From Piezodorus guildinii (taxonomy: Eukaryota > Arthropoda > Insecta > Hemiptera > Pentatomidae), in the NCBI GenBank assembly GCA_023052935.1, contig CM041292.1:109293147-109357146 (forward strand): a DNA stretch of 64,000 nucleotides, given 5' to 3'. Positions within the stretch are counted from its first letter, which is position 1, and each line of letters starts with the position of its first letter. Below, piece after piece: positions 44,078-55,456 of the stretch. Position numbers and translations under genes: made by a program. Under the pieces are notes generated by a model. It was not told the DNA's origin. It saw nothing but the letters and a program-made list of their open reading frames with translations, and ran no database searches.

Positions 44078-46769
44078 GTGTAGAGCCCCTTGCCATCATT
44101 TTGTGGAATGCTAATGGCTTGCATAACCACCGTGATGAATTAGACTTATTTTTACATGACAACAACATAGACATAGCATTACTGACTGAAACGCACTTCA
44201 CACAACGGTCACGTTTTTACATACGGGACTACTTTACTTACAGATCAGACCACCCAGACAACACTGCACATGCTGGTTCTTGCATTATAATCCATAAATC
44301 CATACCCCATTCCCTTATTCCTTCTACTCCCACTGACGCCATACAATCAACCTCTGTAATCATTTCAACTGGTCCTTTCCAAATAACTCTGTCAGCTGTA
44401 TACTGTCCACCTGGCAACTCCATTTCCTATAGCCATCTTAATTCCTTCTTCCAATCTCTTGGACCCCGCTTCATTGCTGGAGGAGACTTCAACGCTAAAT
44501 ACCAACGGTGGGGTTGTCGAACATCCAATACCCGTGGTAATATCCTCTCTAGCGTCTCAACCTCAAATAGTTATTCTATCCTTTCGCCCATGACTCCCAC
44601 TTACTGGCCAACATCCTCCAAAAAACGTCCCGACATCCTGGATATATTTGTCTCATCTCAATTTTCCACCTCCCAAGCAATAGTCAAGTCCTTAAATGAC
44701 CTCTCATCTGACCACAGTCCAGTTCTGCTCTCCTTGCATTCGAGTTTTGTTCCTAAACCTTCACCTCCTAAATTAATAAATGGACGAGTAAACTGGGACA
44801 GATTTCGATCGGACTTGGACTCCAAAATGGACTTAAAACTCCCACTAAAAACTAAACACGATATCGACAGAGCCATAGAAAAACTGACTGACTCAATAGC
44901 TAGCAGTATATACGATAACACAACAACCACCAACATTAACATCTCTCAACAAACTAATCTGCCACAACACATTCGTACCTTAATAAGAGAAAAGCGCCGA
45001 GCAAGATCAAAGTGGCATAGGACTAGGTACCCTGCAGACAAAACTTATTATACCCAACTGACTAACAAACTGAAATCTGAAATTAGGACATTTAAAATTC
45101 AAAACTTACTTAACATGACTGAAAACCTTAGTACTACCGACAAATCACTGTGGAGGACCACTAAGAAGCTCCTAAATTTTAAAGATTTTAATCATCCCCT
45201 CCTTAATGAATCCCAATCCTGGACTAGATCTGAAGAAGAAAAGTTTCAGATATTCGCACAGCATCTCTTTAAAATTTACAATCCGCATCCTGATATCCTT
45301 AATCCCAATCACCTCGAATGTATTGAAGCAGAGCTGGATATTCCCCTCCAGATGGCTCTTCCTCCTAAAGCATTTCATCCTTATGAAATATCAAACATAA
45401 TCCAAAGATTACCTTCCCGGAAAGCACCTGGACATGATCTTATTACTGCCCATATCCTAAAACAACTTCCGAGAAAAGCCATCCTATTCCTCACCTACAT
45501 CTACAACTCCATACTCCGTACGACATACTTTCCTAATCCTTGGAAATTATCTATCGTTAAAATGATACCTAAACCCAAAAAGCCGCTAGAACTTCCCTCT
45601 TCCTACCGTCCTATCTCTCTTTTACCTATAATGGGTAAAATCCTGGAAAGATTCATCCTTAAACGCCTATACCCAATCCTAGAATTAAACCACATAATCC
45701 CAAACCACCAGTTTGGATTCCGAACATCCCACTCCACTATCCAGCAATGCCATCGTGTGGTGGATGTTGTCTCGTCTACATTGGAGCGCGGATTGTACTA
45801 CACGGGAGTCTTTCTCGACGTGGAACAGCCTTTGACCGAGTCTGGCACCCGGGACTGCTTTACAAACTCCGTAAATTCCTGCCTCCTACTTACTTCCTCA
45901 TTATCCAGTCCTACCTTTCTGACAGATCCTTCAGAATCAACAACAATAGTTCCTATTCAACCATTTTTATCCAGTCTGCTGGTGTTCCTCAAGGCAGTAT
46001 CCTAGGACCCATTCTTTAAACAGTTTATACAGCTGATATCCCATCACATCCTAATACTTTCCTTTCTACTTATGCAGATGACACTTGTGTATTATCAGTC
46101 AATAATGATCCCACTGTTGCCTCTCAAAATCTCCAATCCCACATCAGAGACCTTGAGGTATGGTGTCAGAATTGGAGAATTAAAATAAATTCCAACAAAT
46201 CCCACCAAATTACCTTCACCCTACGTCGTAAACCTATGACATCCTGCCCTACAGTATCCTTTAATAACATTCCGCTCGTTCCAGTTGAACAGATCCGCTA
46301 CCTAGGGCTTCTACTTGACAAACGTTTAACATGGAATCCGCACACTAGACTGAAACGACAAGAAACTGCTCGCCGCTTTCGGTTACTTCAACACTTACTA
46401 GACAAACGCTCTAAACTTTCACTTAACTACAAAAGACTCATCTACATGACCATCATAAGACCTATCTGGACTTACGGAGTTGAGCTATGGGGCTCCTCTA
46501 AACCATCAAATTCTTCCCGTATCCAATCCTTACAATCCAAAATCCTTCGAAAAATCCTAAACGCTCCTTATTTTGTCACGAATAAGCTTATTCATAAAGA
46601 CCTTAATATTCCCTTTGTAGCTGATTTGGCCCGAACCAGGTATCAATCCTTCCATGACAAACTCCAATCCCACTCTAACCCACTAGTTTCAATCCTTGCT
46701 TCCTATTCAATTCCCGACAATCCTCCGAGGCGTCTGAATAGAAGATGGCCTCGAGACCTTCTTGTTTAG
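44074..46769 (+). pseudogene. J1b ORF2, endonuclease plus reverse transcriptase, broken
   Basis: The ATG is at 44074. The EEP endonuclease spans about residues 1-225 (WNANGLHNH, LLTETHF, GGDFNAKYQRWGC, SSDHSPVLL). The RT follows with SYRPISLLPIMGKILE and HQFGFRTSHST. A one-base deletion near 45829 breaks motif A (VEQ then a shifted frame). The second frame gives AFDRVWHPGLLYKL and AGVPQGSILGPIL, and is then cut by a TAA at 46017-46019 where J1a has a Tyr codon. It continues in that frame with STYADDTCVLS, RYLGLLLDKRLTWNPHT and the RRLNRRWPRDLLV end. No RNase H is present. Confidence 0.93.
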
Positions 46770-46785
46770 ATTAATTACTAGAGTG

Positions 46786-46799
46786 CTGCCAATGGGCAG
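46786..46799 (+). other. 3' UTR hairpin of J1b
   Basis: CTGCC-AATG-GGCAG. The third stem pair is G-C here but A-T in J1a, J1c and J1e, a compensatory change. Confidence 0.7.
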
Positions 46800-46914
46800 T
46801 TTCTCTTCAGGTTTTTCATGTACACTATGTTTAATCAGCACATTTACTTGATGTATTCCTATACAGTTGTAAATTTCAATAAAATATAATAAAAAAAAAA
46901 AAAAAAGGTTATCC

Positions 46915-48631
46915 ATGAAAGTTAGTGTAGAATATTGCTGCTCTGTCTCTTTTTCTCTTTTCTATATGTAAAATCATTCTTAGTTTCTACGATTAACTCT
47001 AAATCATAAATGACACAACAATGAAATTGCGCCAGAGTGAAGGAAGGGTAACATACTAGCTTTTTAATAAATTTAATATCCTGAACGTTAACAATTCACG
47101 TTAAAATTTGTTCTTAAAGGAGTTTGAATTCTTTATGAATAAATTTTAATTTTATACGCGTATAAAATACCATTCATAAAAATTAAAAGTATTATTATCA
47201 TTGTCCATATTGAGACAAATTGTAGTATTTTTTAATTTATTATTTTAATTAAAAAAACCACATCTTCTGTAGCAGCACAACTACAAATTCTACCTTTGGG
47301 CCAGTGTTACGAAAGAGTGTAGAGGCTAGAGTGTAAGAAGTTTAGACAAGGGAGGGCCTCTAGAAACCTGAGGATCGCGTGAGAAGAGATAGATAAATGG
47401 AACGGAAAAGCTTTTAGGTGACACGGCTGTAGGAGAACTATTCTTCAAACATCTTTCAGGAAGAGTTGTGAAAAAAAGCTATATAGATGTGAAAATCTAA
47501 TTCATCTTCCCAATATAATAAGGATATTAAAAAAAATGTATATTAACATTACTTTCACCTATCTATATATGAAATATATAGAAAGGGAAGGTAAAAATTG
47601 TTGAATTGAAGTTTTCACCGGAAATATAAATTTTAGGGTTCCCTGAGTCCCAAGACCAAGGTTTTAAATCGTATTTTATATTTAAGACAATTATATGGAT
47701 TTTCTTGATTAAACTCGCTATATATCGACGTAAAATTTGATGAGCTTTAATATCATGTAGACTTTATACTGATTTGAATAGTCTGTCAGGGCTTAAATGC
47801 CGATATTGAAATTTTATTCCTTTAAAGTACGTTAAATTTTGTATATTTCGTTAAATTAACCGTATCATCCGATTAGCATTGCTAAAAAAAACAGATAAAT
47901 ATACAATTTGAACTAATTTGATAACTAATTAAAAGAGAAAAGATCAATTTTTTTTTTATTTTTATGCACATTTTGTGTCATTTTTTTTTTTTTTTTCATT
48001 ATATACAAGTGACCGTCAAGACTTGACACGAAATCCTATATGGTCAATACGTGTTTGCCACAGTTTAATAAAAACTTAGGTTATGGAACCAAAAATAATA
48101 AAAAAAGTATCAATAAATTAAGTAGATAGAGAATAATATAAAAGAATGTAAATGAGAGAGGAAGGTAACTCAAAAGAGATATAAAAAATAAAATAATAAC
48201 ACTATTATCATTAAAATAAATTCTGTGAAGTGATTTTTTTTTCTATAGTTTGCACTGAGCGTTAATAAAGAACTGCTTGATCATCAAAAAATTTTTTTTT
48301 ATCTAACTATTGTAAAAACATGGCCTCTGTTTCTAGGGGAACCATCGCTTCTCTTTGCTTCCCATATTTCCTGCATCGGAATAGAATGTTTTGTGTCATT
48401 AACCATAAAACTGCATATTATGTCGAGGTATGACTGTTTGAAAGTAAAGATTAAAACAAAAAAAAAATCTCATACACTAAATTGTAAATGTTAGCGGAGA
48501 GTGGTGAAAAGCCGATGAAACAAACTCATTGTCGTAGATAGATAATTTAATAAAACACATGTTTCTACTGAAACTAAATTCAATAAATTCTTTTAACAAT
48601 TGATATTAATCTCTAAATGTATTTAAGAATT
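46915..48631. other. AT-rich non-coding DNA
   Basis: No gene seen. The stretch 47640-47840 is a copy of dispersed repeat R on the minus strand. The rest is low-complexity. Confidence 0.6.
47640..47840 (-). repeat. dispersed repeat, family R fragment
   Basis: The minus strand shares CATTTAAGCC, a CATGATATTAAA-like string and ATAGCGAGTTTAATCAA with 31290-31400. Confidence 0.65.
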
Positions 48632-48943
48632 CTTAAACTGATTTTTTTTTTTTTTTTTTTTTTTTTATTGAGAAATATTACAATTTGTTGCATAATGAAC
48701 AGTAGTAATAGAGATGTAGTACACATTCATACAATATATACAGCCAATGATGATAAAGTCAATTTACATAAAATCGGAAATAAATAAATTCAAATATATA
48801 CAAAAAAAAAGCAACAAGAAACAAATCAAAACAACAACCTGTAGTAGAGATAAATACAAGTTGGGAAATAAATAAAAATCATACAAGCATACTTAACTAT
48901 ATACAATATATACAATCAGCCAAAGGAACCCTAGACTCGGCTG

Positions 48944-48965
48944 CTCCCCCCACAAGTGGGGGGAG
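48944..48965 (-). other. C-run/G-run hairpin in the J2 3' UTR
   Basis: Perfect arms CTCCCCCCAC and GTGGGGGGAG with a two-base loop. A second hairpin (CACTGG / CCAGTG) lies at about 49010-49027. They are candidates for RT recognition or RNA stability; this is inference. Confidence 0.6.
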
Positions 48966-49108
48966 AAGCGGAATCCAAGAGATCCCAGCGCCTCCCACTC
49001 AGCGCTTCACTGGTGTATGCCAGTGGAGGCCGAGCCAGAGCGGAATAGCCACAAACATACAGTACATGAGTGGAGGATCTGACCAGTGTCAGAACTCCAG
49101 ATAAATGT

Positions 49109-51786
49109 TTACAAAACGTCGCGGGGCCACTGCCGTTTCAATCTTCGAGGAGGATTGTAGGGATGGGTGAAGCTGGAAAGCGATTGAGCAAGAGGATTAG
49201 GATGATGAAGAAGGTTCTGATGGAATTTGGAGAATTTGGATGGTACCAGGTCTAAAATAAATGGAATATTAAGGTCATGGTGTAGGGTACGGTTGGTAAC
49301 GTAATAAGGAGCATTAACTATTGTTCGGAGGACTTTGGATTGGAAGGATTGGATACGTTTGATGTTAGAATGTTTAGTTGTCCCCATAGTTCAAGTCCGT
49401 AGGTCCATATAGGTTTCAGTACTGTCTTATATATTAGTAATTTGTTGTCGACTGTAAGATGAGATTTTCTATTTAGTAATTTGTATAACCGGCCGAATCT
49501 GCGGTTGAGTTCAATCCTTTTAAGTCTCGTATGTGGGTTCCACGTCAGTCTTTTGTCTAGTAAAAAGCCAAGGTACCGGACTGTGTCTGAGGAAGGAAGC
49601 GGTATGGAATTGAATTTAACTGTTGGACAGGATTTACGTCGAAGGGTGAAGGTGACGTGTGTACATTTGCTTTCGTTCACCTTAATTCGCCAAGCCTTAC
49701 ACCAGTCTTCGACAAGGGAAAGGTGCCTTTGGAGATTTAGAGATGCTACTTCAGGATCGGAATTGGATGATAAAATGGCTGTGTCGTCAGCAAATGTTGC
49801 CAGAAAGGTATCGGGATCGGTAGGGATATCGGCGGTGTAGAGGATGTAGAGGACGGGTCCTAAGACGCTGCCTTGAGGAACACCGGCCTCAACAGTATAA
49901 TGTTTGGAAAATTCGGAACCACAGCGAACTCGGAAGGAGCGGTTTGATAAATAGGATCGGAGGATTAGGTATAAGGATTGAGGTAAATGGGTTTTGAGCT
50001 TAAAGACCAATCCCGGGTGCCACACCCGGTCAAAAGCTTGAGCTATGTCCAGAAAGGCACCCGAACAATACTCCTTGCACTCAAGGGCAGAGGAAATGTG
50101 ATCCACAACTCGGAGTCCTTGCTGAACTGTGGAATGTTGAGAACGAAATCCAAACTGATGCGAAGGAAAATTTTTAAATTTATCTAGGATTTGTTTTAGT
50201 AGGAGCTTTTCGAAAATTTTTGAGAGGATCGGAAGTAGGCTAATAGGTCTGTAAGATGACGTGCTGTTGGAAGGTTTGCCTGGTTTCAGGAAAAGGATGA
50301 TAGTTGAATGTTTCCATAAGAGAGGAAAATAGGTAGTGCGTAGGATACTGTTATAAAGATATGTAAGGAATGTTATGGCTTTCTGTGGAAGTTGTCTTAA
50401 GATCTGAGGCGTGAGGAGATCATATCCAGGGGATTTACGGAGAGGAAGCTTTTTAAGAAGATATTTGACCTCAGAGGGATTAACTGCTTTAGGAGGTAAG
50501 GAGAGTGGTATTGGCGAAGTAAGGAACTGTTCAACTGTTGAAGTATGGTTTGGATTCAACTCAGGATGAGGAGTGAAAACTTTGGAAAGGTGCTGTGCAA
50601 ATTCCTGGGCCTTATCCTTGTCAGAAGCAGCCCAGGAACTATCACCGCGCAGGAGAGGATGGGAAATCGTGTGAGTATTCAGGATTCTCTTCGTGACATT
50701 CCATAGGGAATTGTCACGAGTCGAGATAGAGGAGAGGTAGGAATTGTAGGATTGGGAACGAAAGGTCGCCAACTCCCGCTTTAATTTTCTACAATAAAAG
50801 TTATAGGAGCGGCGATCTTCTGGGTGGCGGGTGCGTTGCCATAATGCTCTGGCTCGGCGTTTGGTGTTGATGAGGTCCGTCAGGTGTTGTGGTAAATGGC
50901 ATTTGTAAGGAATAATTTGGGATTGTTTAGGAAAGGAGGCAGTCCAGGCAGCTTGTTGAATCAAGGTTGTAAAGGAATATACGGCATCATCAAGGTCAGA
51001 AGGGGTTTTGAGAGTTACTCTGAGGTCGATATCATTGGTGAGGATTTCGCGGAAGAGGTTCCAGTTGATGGGGCCTCTGATAAATGACGGTGGGATAGGT
51101 TTCGGAATAGGAGTCATGGATACATTTAGGATTAATGGACTATGATCAGAGGATAGTTCATCAAGGCGAGTTACGGAATAGTTCAGGGAGCCTAATCCGC
51201 TGTGGATGAAGAAGTCGAGGATGTCTGGATTACGGTTAGGATCTGTTGGCCAGTAGGTAGGGGAATCGGGAGGTAGGAGATTAAGGCGTCTGGAGTTGAG
51301 TGCAGACTGCAATGTCCGTCCACGAGTATTTGTGGTTCTGCAACCCCATTGTTGGTGCTTCGCGTTTAAGTCTGCACCCAGAATAAAGTGATTCCCCAAT
51401 GAGTTGAGAAAGGAACTAAATTGGGTAATAGAAATAGAATTTTTAGGAGGGCAATATGCTGATGCGATGACTAGCGGAAAGGAAAAGGTCTTGATTATAA
51501 TAGAGGTGGCTTGTAGGAAATCGTGGGCGGGAAGTGGGTGTAAGTGATGGGAAAGGGATCGGTTGACAATGACAGCAGTACCGGCATGGGCTTTGCCGTC
51601 TGGATGGTCTGTCCGGTATGTTGTGTATTCAGGTATTTTGAAGTACTGTTTAGTGGTTAGTCTAATTTCAGTAATGAGTGCAACGTCAACTTTTTTGTCT
51701 TGGAGTAAGGCTGTAAGTTCGTCAGTGTGAGTTCTAACACCATTCGCATTCCATAGGAGAATAGATAAGGAGTTAGGTGAGGTCAT
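49109..51786 (-). pseudogene. J2 ORF2, endonuclease plus reverse transcriptase, one frameshift near the end
   Basis: The ATG at 51786 directly follows the ORF1 stop (TAA ATG). An 822-codon frame holds the EEP endonuclease (WNANGVRTHTDEL about 12-24, LITE with Glu 40, GADLNAKHQQWGC about 137-149, SSDHSP about 212-217) and the RT (SYRPISLLPI about 511, HQFGFRSQHST about 543, motif A FLDIAQAFDRVWH about 578, motif B AGVPQGSVLGP about 634, motif C FADD 665-668, LDKRLTWNPHTRLK about 743). After ELWG a one-base deletion near 49380 shifts the frame; the last 90 or so codons (49109-49387) match the other Jockey copies up to RRLKRQWPRDVL. The catalytic residues are all in the unshifted part. The enzyme nicks target DNA and reverse-transcribes the element RNA there. 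Confidence 0.93.
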
Positions 51787-53085
51787 TTATGGATTTTTTA
51801 AGTTAGGAATAAGATTTGATACAAGATTCGTGAGGATTGTTATTAGGGGCATGACAAGGGATTTGATTTCGGAAATGAAGGATGTCATCAAACTGGTAAG
51901 ATCTGTGGCATTTGAAGGAGGGGGAATATGAGAGATTTGTTGTGGATGAGGATTTTTAGGACTGATTACGTTTTGAGGAAGAGGTATTTGTGGAATGGAT
52001 TGAGGATATTGAGGTACATTTTGTAGTTCCGGCAGGGCCTCGGCTTCAGTACATTGGTTCCCACCTCCAAGTAAGTGGGCAAATGATACATTGGCATCGA
52101 TTAATTTTGAGGGTTCTCTTCTAGTTCTAGCCTGTCTTGTTGTTTCATCCAGTACTTGGGGTTTTTGATACCTGGTCCTTAGCTCCTTATAGATTTGGCA
52201 TCCTTTGTAGTTGGCCGGGTGGTCCTTGAGGCAATGAGCACATACAGCGGGTGTTGACTTCGGTTTTGTACATTCCACAGACTTGTGCTGTTCACCGCAT
52301 TTCACGCAGCGTGGTATGTAGTGACAGTAACTTCTGGTATGACCATACGCCTGACAATTGTAACACTGAACAATTTCTCTCTTTGTATAAGGTTTTTCGA
52401 CTCTTACACTTGTATAATACAGTCTTTTTAGATCATAAATTTTTTCTACTCCTGCTAATGGTTCCAAGTCAGCGAAGAATAGAGGCAGTTGAACTCTATC
52501 TTTTATGACATTAGTGACTTGTCGCACTTTGTAACCCATCTCCATGAGTTCTTCTTTGATAGCGTCAACTGGTGTTGAAGGGTGTAGATTTCTGATCACA
52601 ACTCTAAGAGCTCTCTCTTGCCGTAGCTGATAAGTGTGAAAATCCGCTTTAGTTTCAGTTAGGTATTTCACGATTTTTCTATATGCCTCGGCGGTGGTCG
52701 GTGATATTTTGGTGTCATTGATTCTACTCATACAGTAGTAGCTGGTGGATTCGGTAATCTTGTTTAATTGCGCACATAACAACTGGAAATTTTTAATATT
52801 TTTGACAAATATCGGTGGAGGCCGTGGTTCACTGGGTGTAGGAGCAGATTCCATGTTTTCTTTTTCATTATGTAGGATTTGAAAAGGATTTGGGGTGAAA
52901 AACGGAGATTCGTCAGTCATCCCCTGTGACGATGTGCCGGGCTGTGGTTCAGATTCTGTATTAGAACCTGAAGGGGTTGCTTGTTGATTTAATTTTTTAT
53001 TAGTATCACGGCGGGGTCTTTGTTTTATGGGAGACGTGATTGAACCACTAGATCTAGATCTTTTAGTTGATGCTTTGGAGGACAT
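51787..53085 (-). CDS. J2 ORF1, gag-like protein with three zinc knuckles
   Basis: 432 codons from the ATG at 53085 (MSSKASTKRSRSSG). An in-frame ATG at 53106 and a TTG at 53157 are alternatives; the chosen one gives the basic, Ser-rich N-terminus usual for these proteins. A disordered N-terminal part is followed by the PPPIFVKNIKNF region, a PRE_C2HC-type domain (YQLRQERALRVVIRNL, then PLFFADLEP), and knuckles CX2CX4HX4C at about 241-254, CX2CX3HX4C at about 260-272 and CX2CX3HX6C at about 282-296. A Pro/Gln-rich tail ends with hydrophobic Leu/Ile repeats. It should coat the element RNA. The frame is intact. Confidence 0.93.
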   Translation of the reverse strand: MSSKASTKRSRSSGSITSPIKQRPRRDTNKKLNQQATPSGSNTESEPQPGTSSQGMTDESPFFTPNPFQILHNEKENMESAPTPSEPRPPPIFVKNIKNFQLLCAQLNKITESTSYYCMSRINDTKISPTTAEAYRKIVKYLTETKADFHTYQLRQERALRVVIRNLHPSTPVDAIKEELMEMGYKVRQVTNVIKDRVQLPLFFADLEPLAGVEKIYDLKRLYYTSVRVEKPYTKREIVQCYNCQAYGHTRSYCHYIPRCVKCGEQHKSVECTKPKSTPAVCAHCLKDHPANYKGCQIYKELRTRYQKPQVLDETTRQARTRREPSKLIDANVSFAHLLGGGNQCTEAEALPELQNVPQYPQSIPQIPLPQNVISPKNPHPQQISHIPPPSNATDLTSLMTSFISEIKSLVMPLITILTNLVSNLIPNLKNP

Positions 53086-53415
53086 CACTTGGTGAAAATA
53101 TCGCATTTCATGTGAAGAAGATAATAAGAAAATAACTAGATGTTGGTAATAAAACAATAACTAAAGAAAAGAAAACCAATCCCGGCCTTGCCGAGCTATT
53201 GGCAATCAGCTGATGTGAAGAGGTTACCCAGCATTCACTTTACACCGTAAATTGTAACAAAACTTACTGTTGTTTGCTCCAATATTTACTGCTGTTGTTA
53301 TCCTGTAGTCTGGTGATGTTTTCAAGATTGCACTGAAGAGAATTCAAACTGAAAAAGCATGAAATCCAAGAGCCGATTTGAAAGATGACTGCTATACACA
53401 TGCGCATGCGCAGAA
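53086..53415 (-). promoter_or_regulatory. J2 5' UTR with presumed internal promoter
   Basis: The region lies between the target duplication and ORF1. The element start contains the palindrome GCGCATGCGC at about 53402-53411. Jockey elements drive transcription from their own 5' end; no specific promoter motif was identified here. Confidence 0.5.
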
Positions 53416-53429
53416 CTTAAACTGATTTT

Positions 53430-54038
53430 AACAACGGAGGTAAGTCAATGTCGTGTGTTGGTTGCGCTCACAAGAATTATTTTTACATAGTGTTCACTTT
53501 ATAAAACAAAATTGTCAATTATTAATATAAATTTTACTAGCATTCTCATTTTAACTATTAAACTAATATACGCAATTATCGATATTATTATGATAGATAT
53601 TTACATAGCAATTTATACCAGAATAGTATTGATGCTGACTGGATTGCTTAACTTGAAAATTTCAGAATATAAATATATTTGTGAGTGTATGTCTGTATGG
53701 AAGGTTGAATTGTGATTGGTAGTAAAAAGAAATATATAAGAAGAGAGGAAGCTTTATTCGACTCAATTTCTTTTTTTAGCCTGAGGAAACAAAAGTTGAA
53801 GGATACCTGTAATAGACCTTTTCCTAGTATCTCTTTTTCTACCACTTCTTTTTCTCTTCGCTATTAAATAAGATATTCTCTTATAAAAATTTGTAGTTAT
53901 TTTATTTATAATTTATATTAGATAGGATGATGAGAAATATAAAAAAAACATGACAAAGATATGTTTAAAGAAGCTAAAGCTAATTTGATATAGAGAAAAT
54001 GGAATTCATGTATAACGAAGGAAGTACAGGGGGAGGGG
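53430..54038. other. AT-rich non-coding DNA
   Basis: No gene seen. Confidence 0.65.
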
Positions 54039-54240
54039 CACCTGTGGTATAGTGGCTAGCATTACCCTTTCTATGTCCAAGCTTCTAGCCCGGCAGATAT
54101 CCCTAAAATATTTTAGAGGAGTAAAAAAACCTTGGTTAGGCTGTATTGGCACAAAGACGTAAAATGGTGGTCCCGAGCTTGTGTCAGTTATCCCTTTCAT
54201 TCTTAAGTCTTAATAGGAAAAATTTAAGAGTCCTACTATT
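54039..54240 (+). repeat. SINE-1, diverged copy
   Basis: The head CACCTGTGGTATAGTGGCTAG and a decayed B box (CTTCTAGCCCGG) are followed by the SINE-1 body: GGAGTAAAAAAACCTTGGTTA, GACGTAAAATGGTGGTCCCG, and a GAGTCCTAC end. Similarity to the copy at 12346 is clear but with many changes. Confidence 0.8.
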
Positions 54241-55380
54241 GATGATGAAAATGATTCTTCATTATTGTTTATTCTATTTTACGTTGAAGGATAGTATTTC
54301 ATTCGTTTACCAACAACCTTCTTCCAGCGATATACTGTTTATTCAACTACTTTCAGGAGACAATCCTTTAACTATGAGGTAGTTTCGATAGCACTTTTAA
54401 GATATAACTGGCAAATCCTGAACATCCGCACCTGTAGTTTATATGTAAAGTTCCCTTGATTTACTCATTAAATATTTTATATTTACTGTATTCTTCTTAT
54501 ACAATATTTCCAGCAAGATAAATAAAAAAACCAAACAAAGATAGCACTATTTGTAGGAGAACTTTTATCTGAAATAATTAGAACGAAGAAGACTGAGGAG
54601 ACTCCTCTTTTAATAGAGGCATTAAAATTATTTAATGAGAGCTTCTAAATGCACTCAAGAGCAATTAGTCTTTGGCAAAGTAGTTCCTCTTTATCCGAGT
54701 CAAATGCCTTTGAGAATTCCATTGAGCTCAAATGGCCTGATTTTGATGGGGATTGTTCGTTACCTTATCCCTTAACAAATGCCAAGAATTCCTACTTGAA
54801 ATCCGACTAATAATAGAGAAAGTATATTTGATTTCAGAAGTAATGGTAAAAATGAGTTGAAGAGGAGTGGTGAGATTTATTTAAATGTGTGTCGATAATA
54901 AGGGCTGAGTTTAGGTCCTTTGTTTGGGATAAAAAAAAAACAGCCATTAGTGAATATCGTATAAAACAGTTTGAAGAAAAATGAGTGAGATGGGACTGTA
55001 ATAATAATGTGTTAAACAATCATATTTTTCCTTTATTATAACGATTATTGATTACCATACATAACTTTATCTTATTTCTTTAGACAGGTTGTCTCATAAT
55101 TGTGAAGTCATATTGTGGAAGCTGATACCGATGTAGAAAATAAATATAAAAAAGTTCATATGATTATCTGTCTGATTGATCGTATGATTTTCTCCCTAAC
55201 CGTTGACATGGATACTTTAATCTTGCCCTGCATGCCACCTATTGGATTGATAAACACAATACCTTTGGAAAGGAGATCCAACGGTATCATTAAATATAGT
55301 TTATATATTGACTAAATATAGTAAGCTAGTTTTTGAAGCTATCTCTGCCTTAGAAAAGCAGCCGGTCGAAAACATAGCAG

Positions 55381-55383
<3 letters not shown>
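54241..55383. other. non-coding DNA with an RT fossil
   Basis: Apart from the fossil at 54640-54800 no gene is recognised. AT-rich. Confidence 0.6.
54640..54800 (-). pseudogene. reverse transcriptase fossil (motif A region)
   Basis: On the minus strand a stretch reads EFSKAFDSDKEELLCQRLIA, close to the FSKAFDSVDHELL pattern of LINE RT motif A. Stops and drift bound it on both sides. It is too short to place in a family. Confidence 0.55.

Positions 55384-55452
<69 letters not shown>
55384..55452. repeat. (TA)n microsatellite at the tail of LINE D3
   Basis: About 69 bases of TA directly adjoining the 3' end of D3, so it probably grew from the LINE tail. Confidence 0.9.

Positions 55453-55456
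<4 letters not shown>

Larger units (their letters stand above)
41847..46906 (+). mobile_element. full-length Jockey LINE copy J1b
   Basis: About 5.06 kb. The target duplication AAAGGTTATCC occurs at 41836-41846 and again right after the poly-A tail at 46904-46914 (the first As are shared with the tail), so both ends are known. The 5' UTR is 569 bases, followed by ORF1, ORF2 and a 3' UTR of about 135 bases with a hairpin and poly-A. It is inactive: ORF1 has two frameshifts, and ORF2 has one frameshift and one stop. Confidence 0.95.
48646..53415 (-). mobile_element. full-length Jockey LINE copy J2, nearly intact
   Basis: About 4.77 kb. The target duplication CTTAAACTGATTTT occurs at 48632-48645 and 53416-53429; its Ts merge with the poly-A tail (poly-T on plus). 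The 5' UTR is about 330 bases, then ORF1, ORF2, and a 3' UTR of about 460 bases with strong hairpins. The only defect I see is a one-base deletion near the end of ORF2. Two 5'-truncated relatives lie at 13621 and 33705. Confidence 0.95.
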
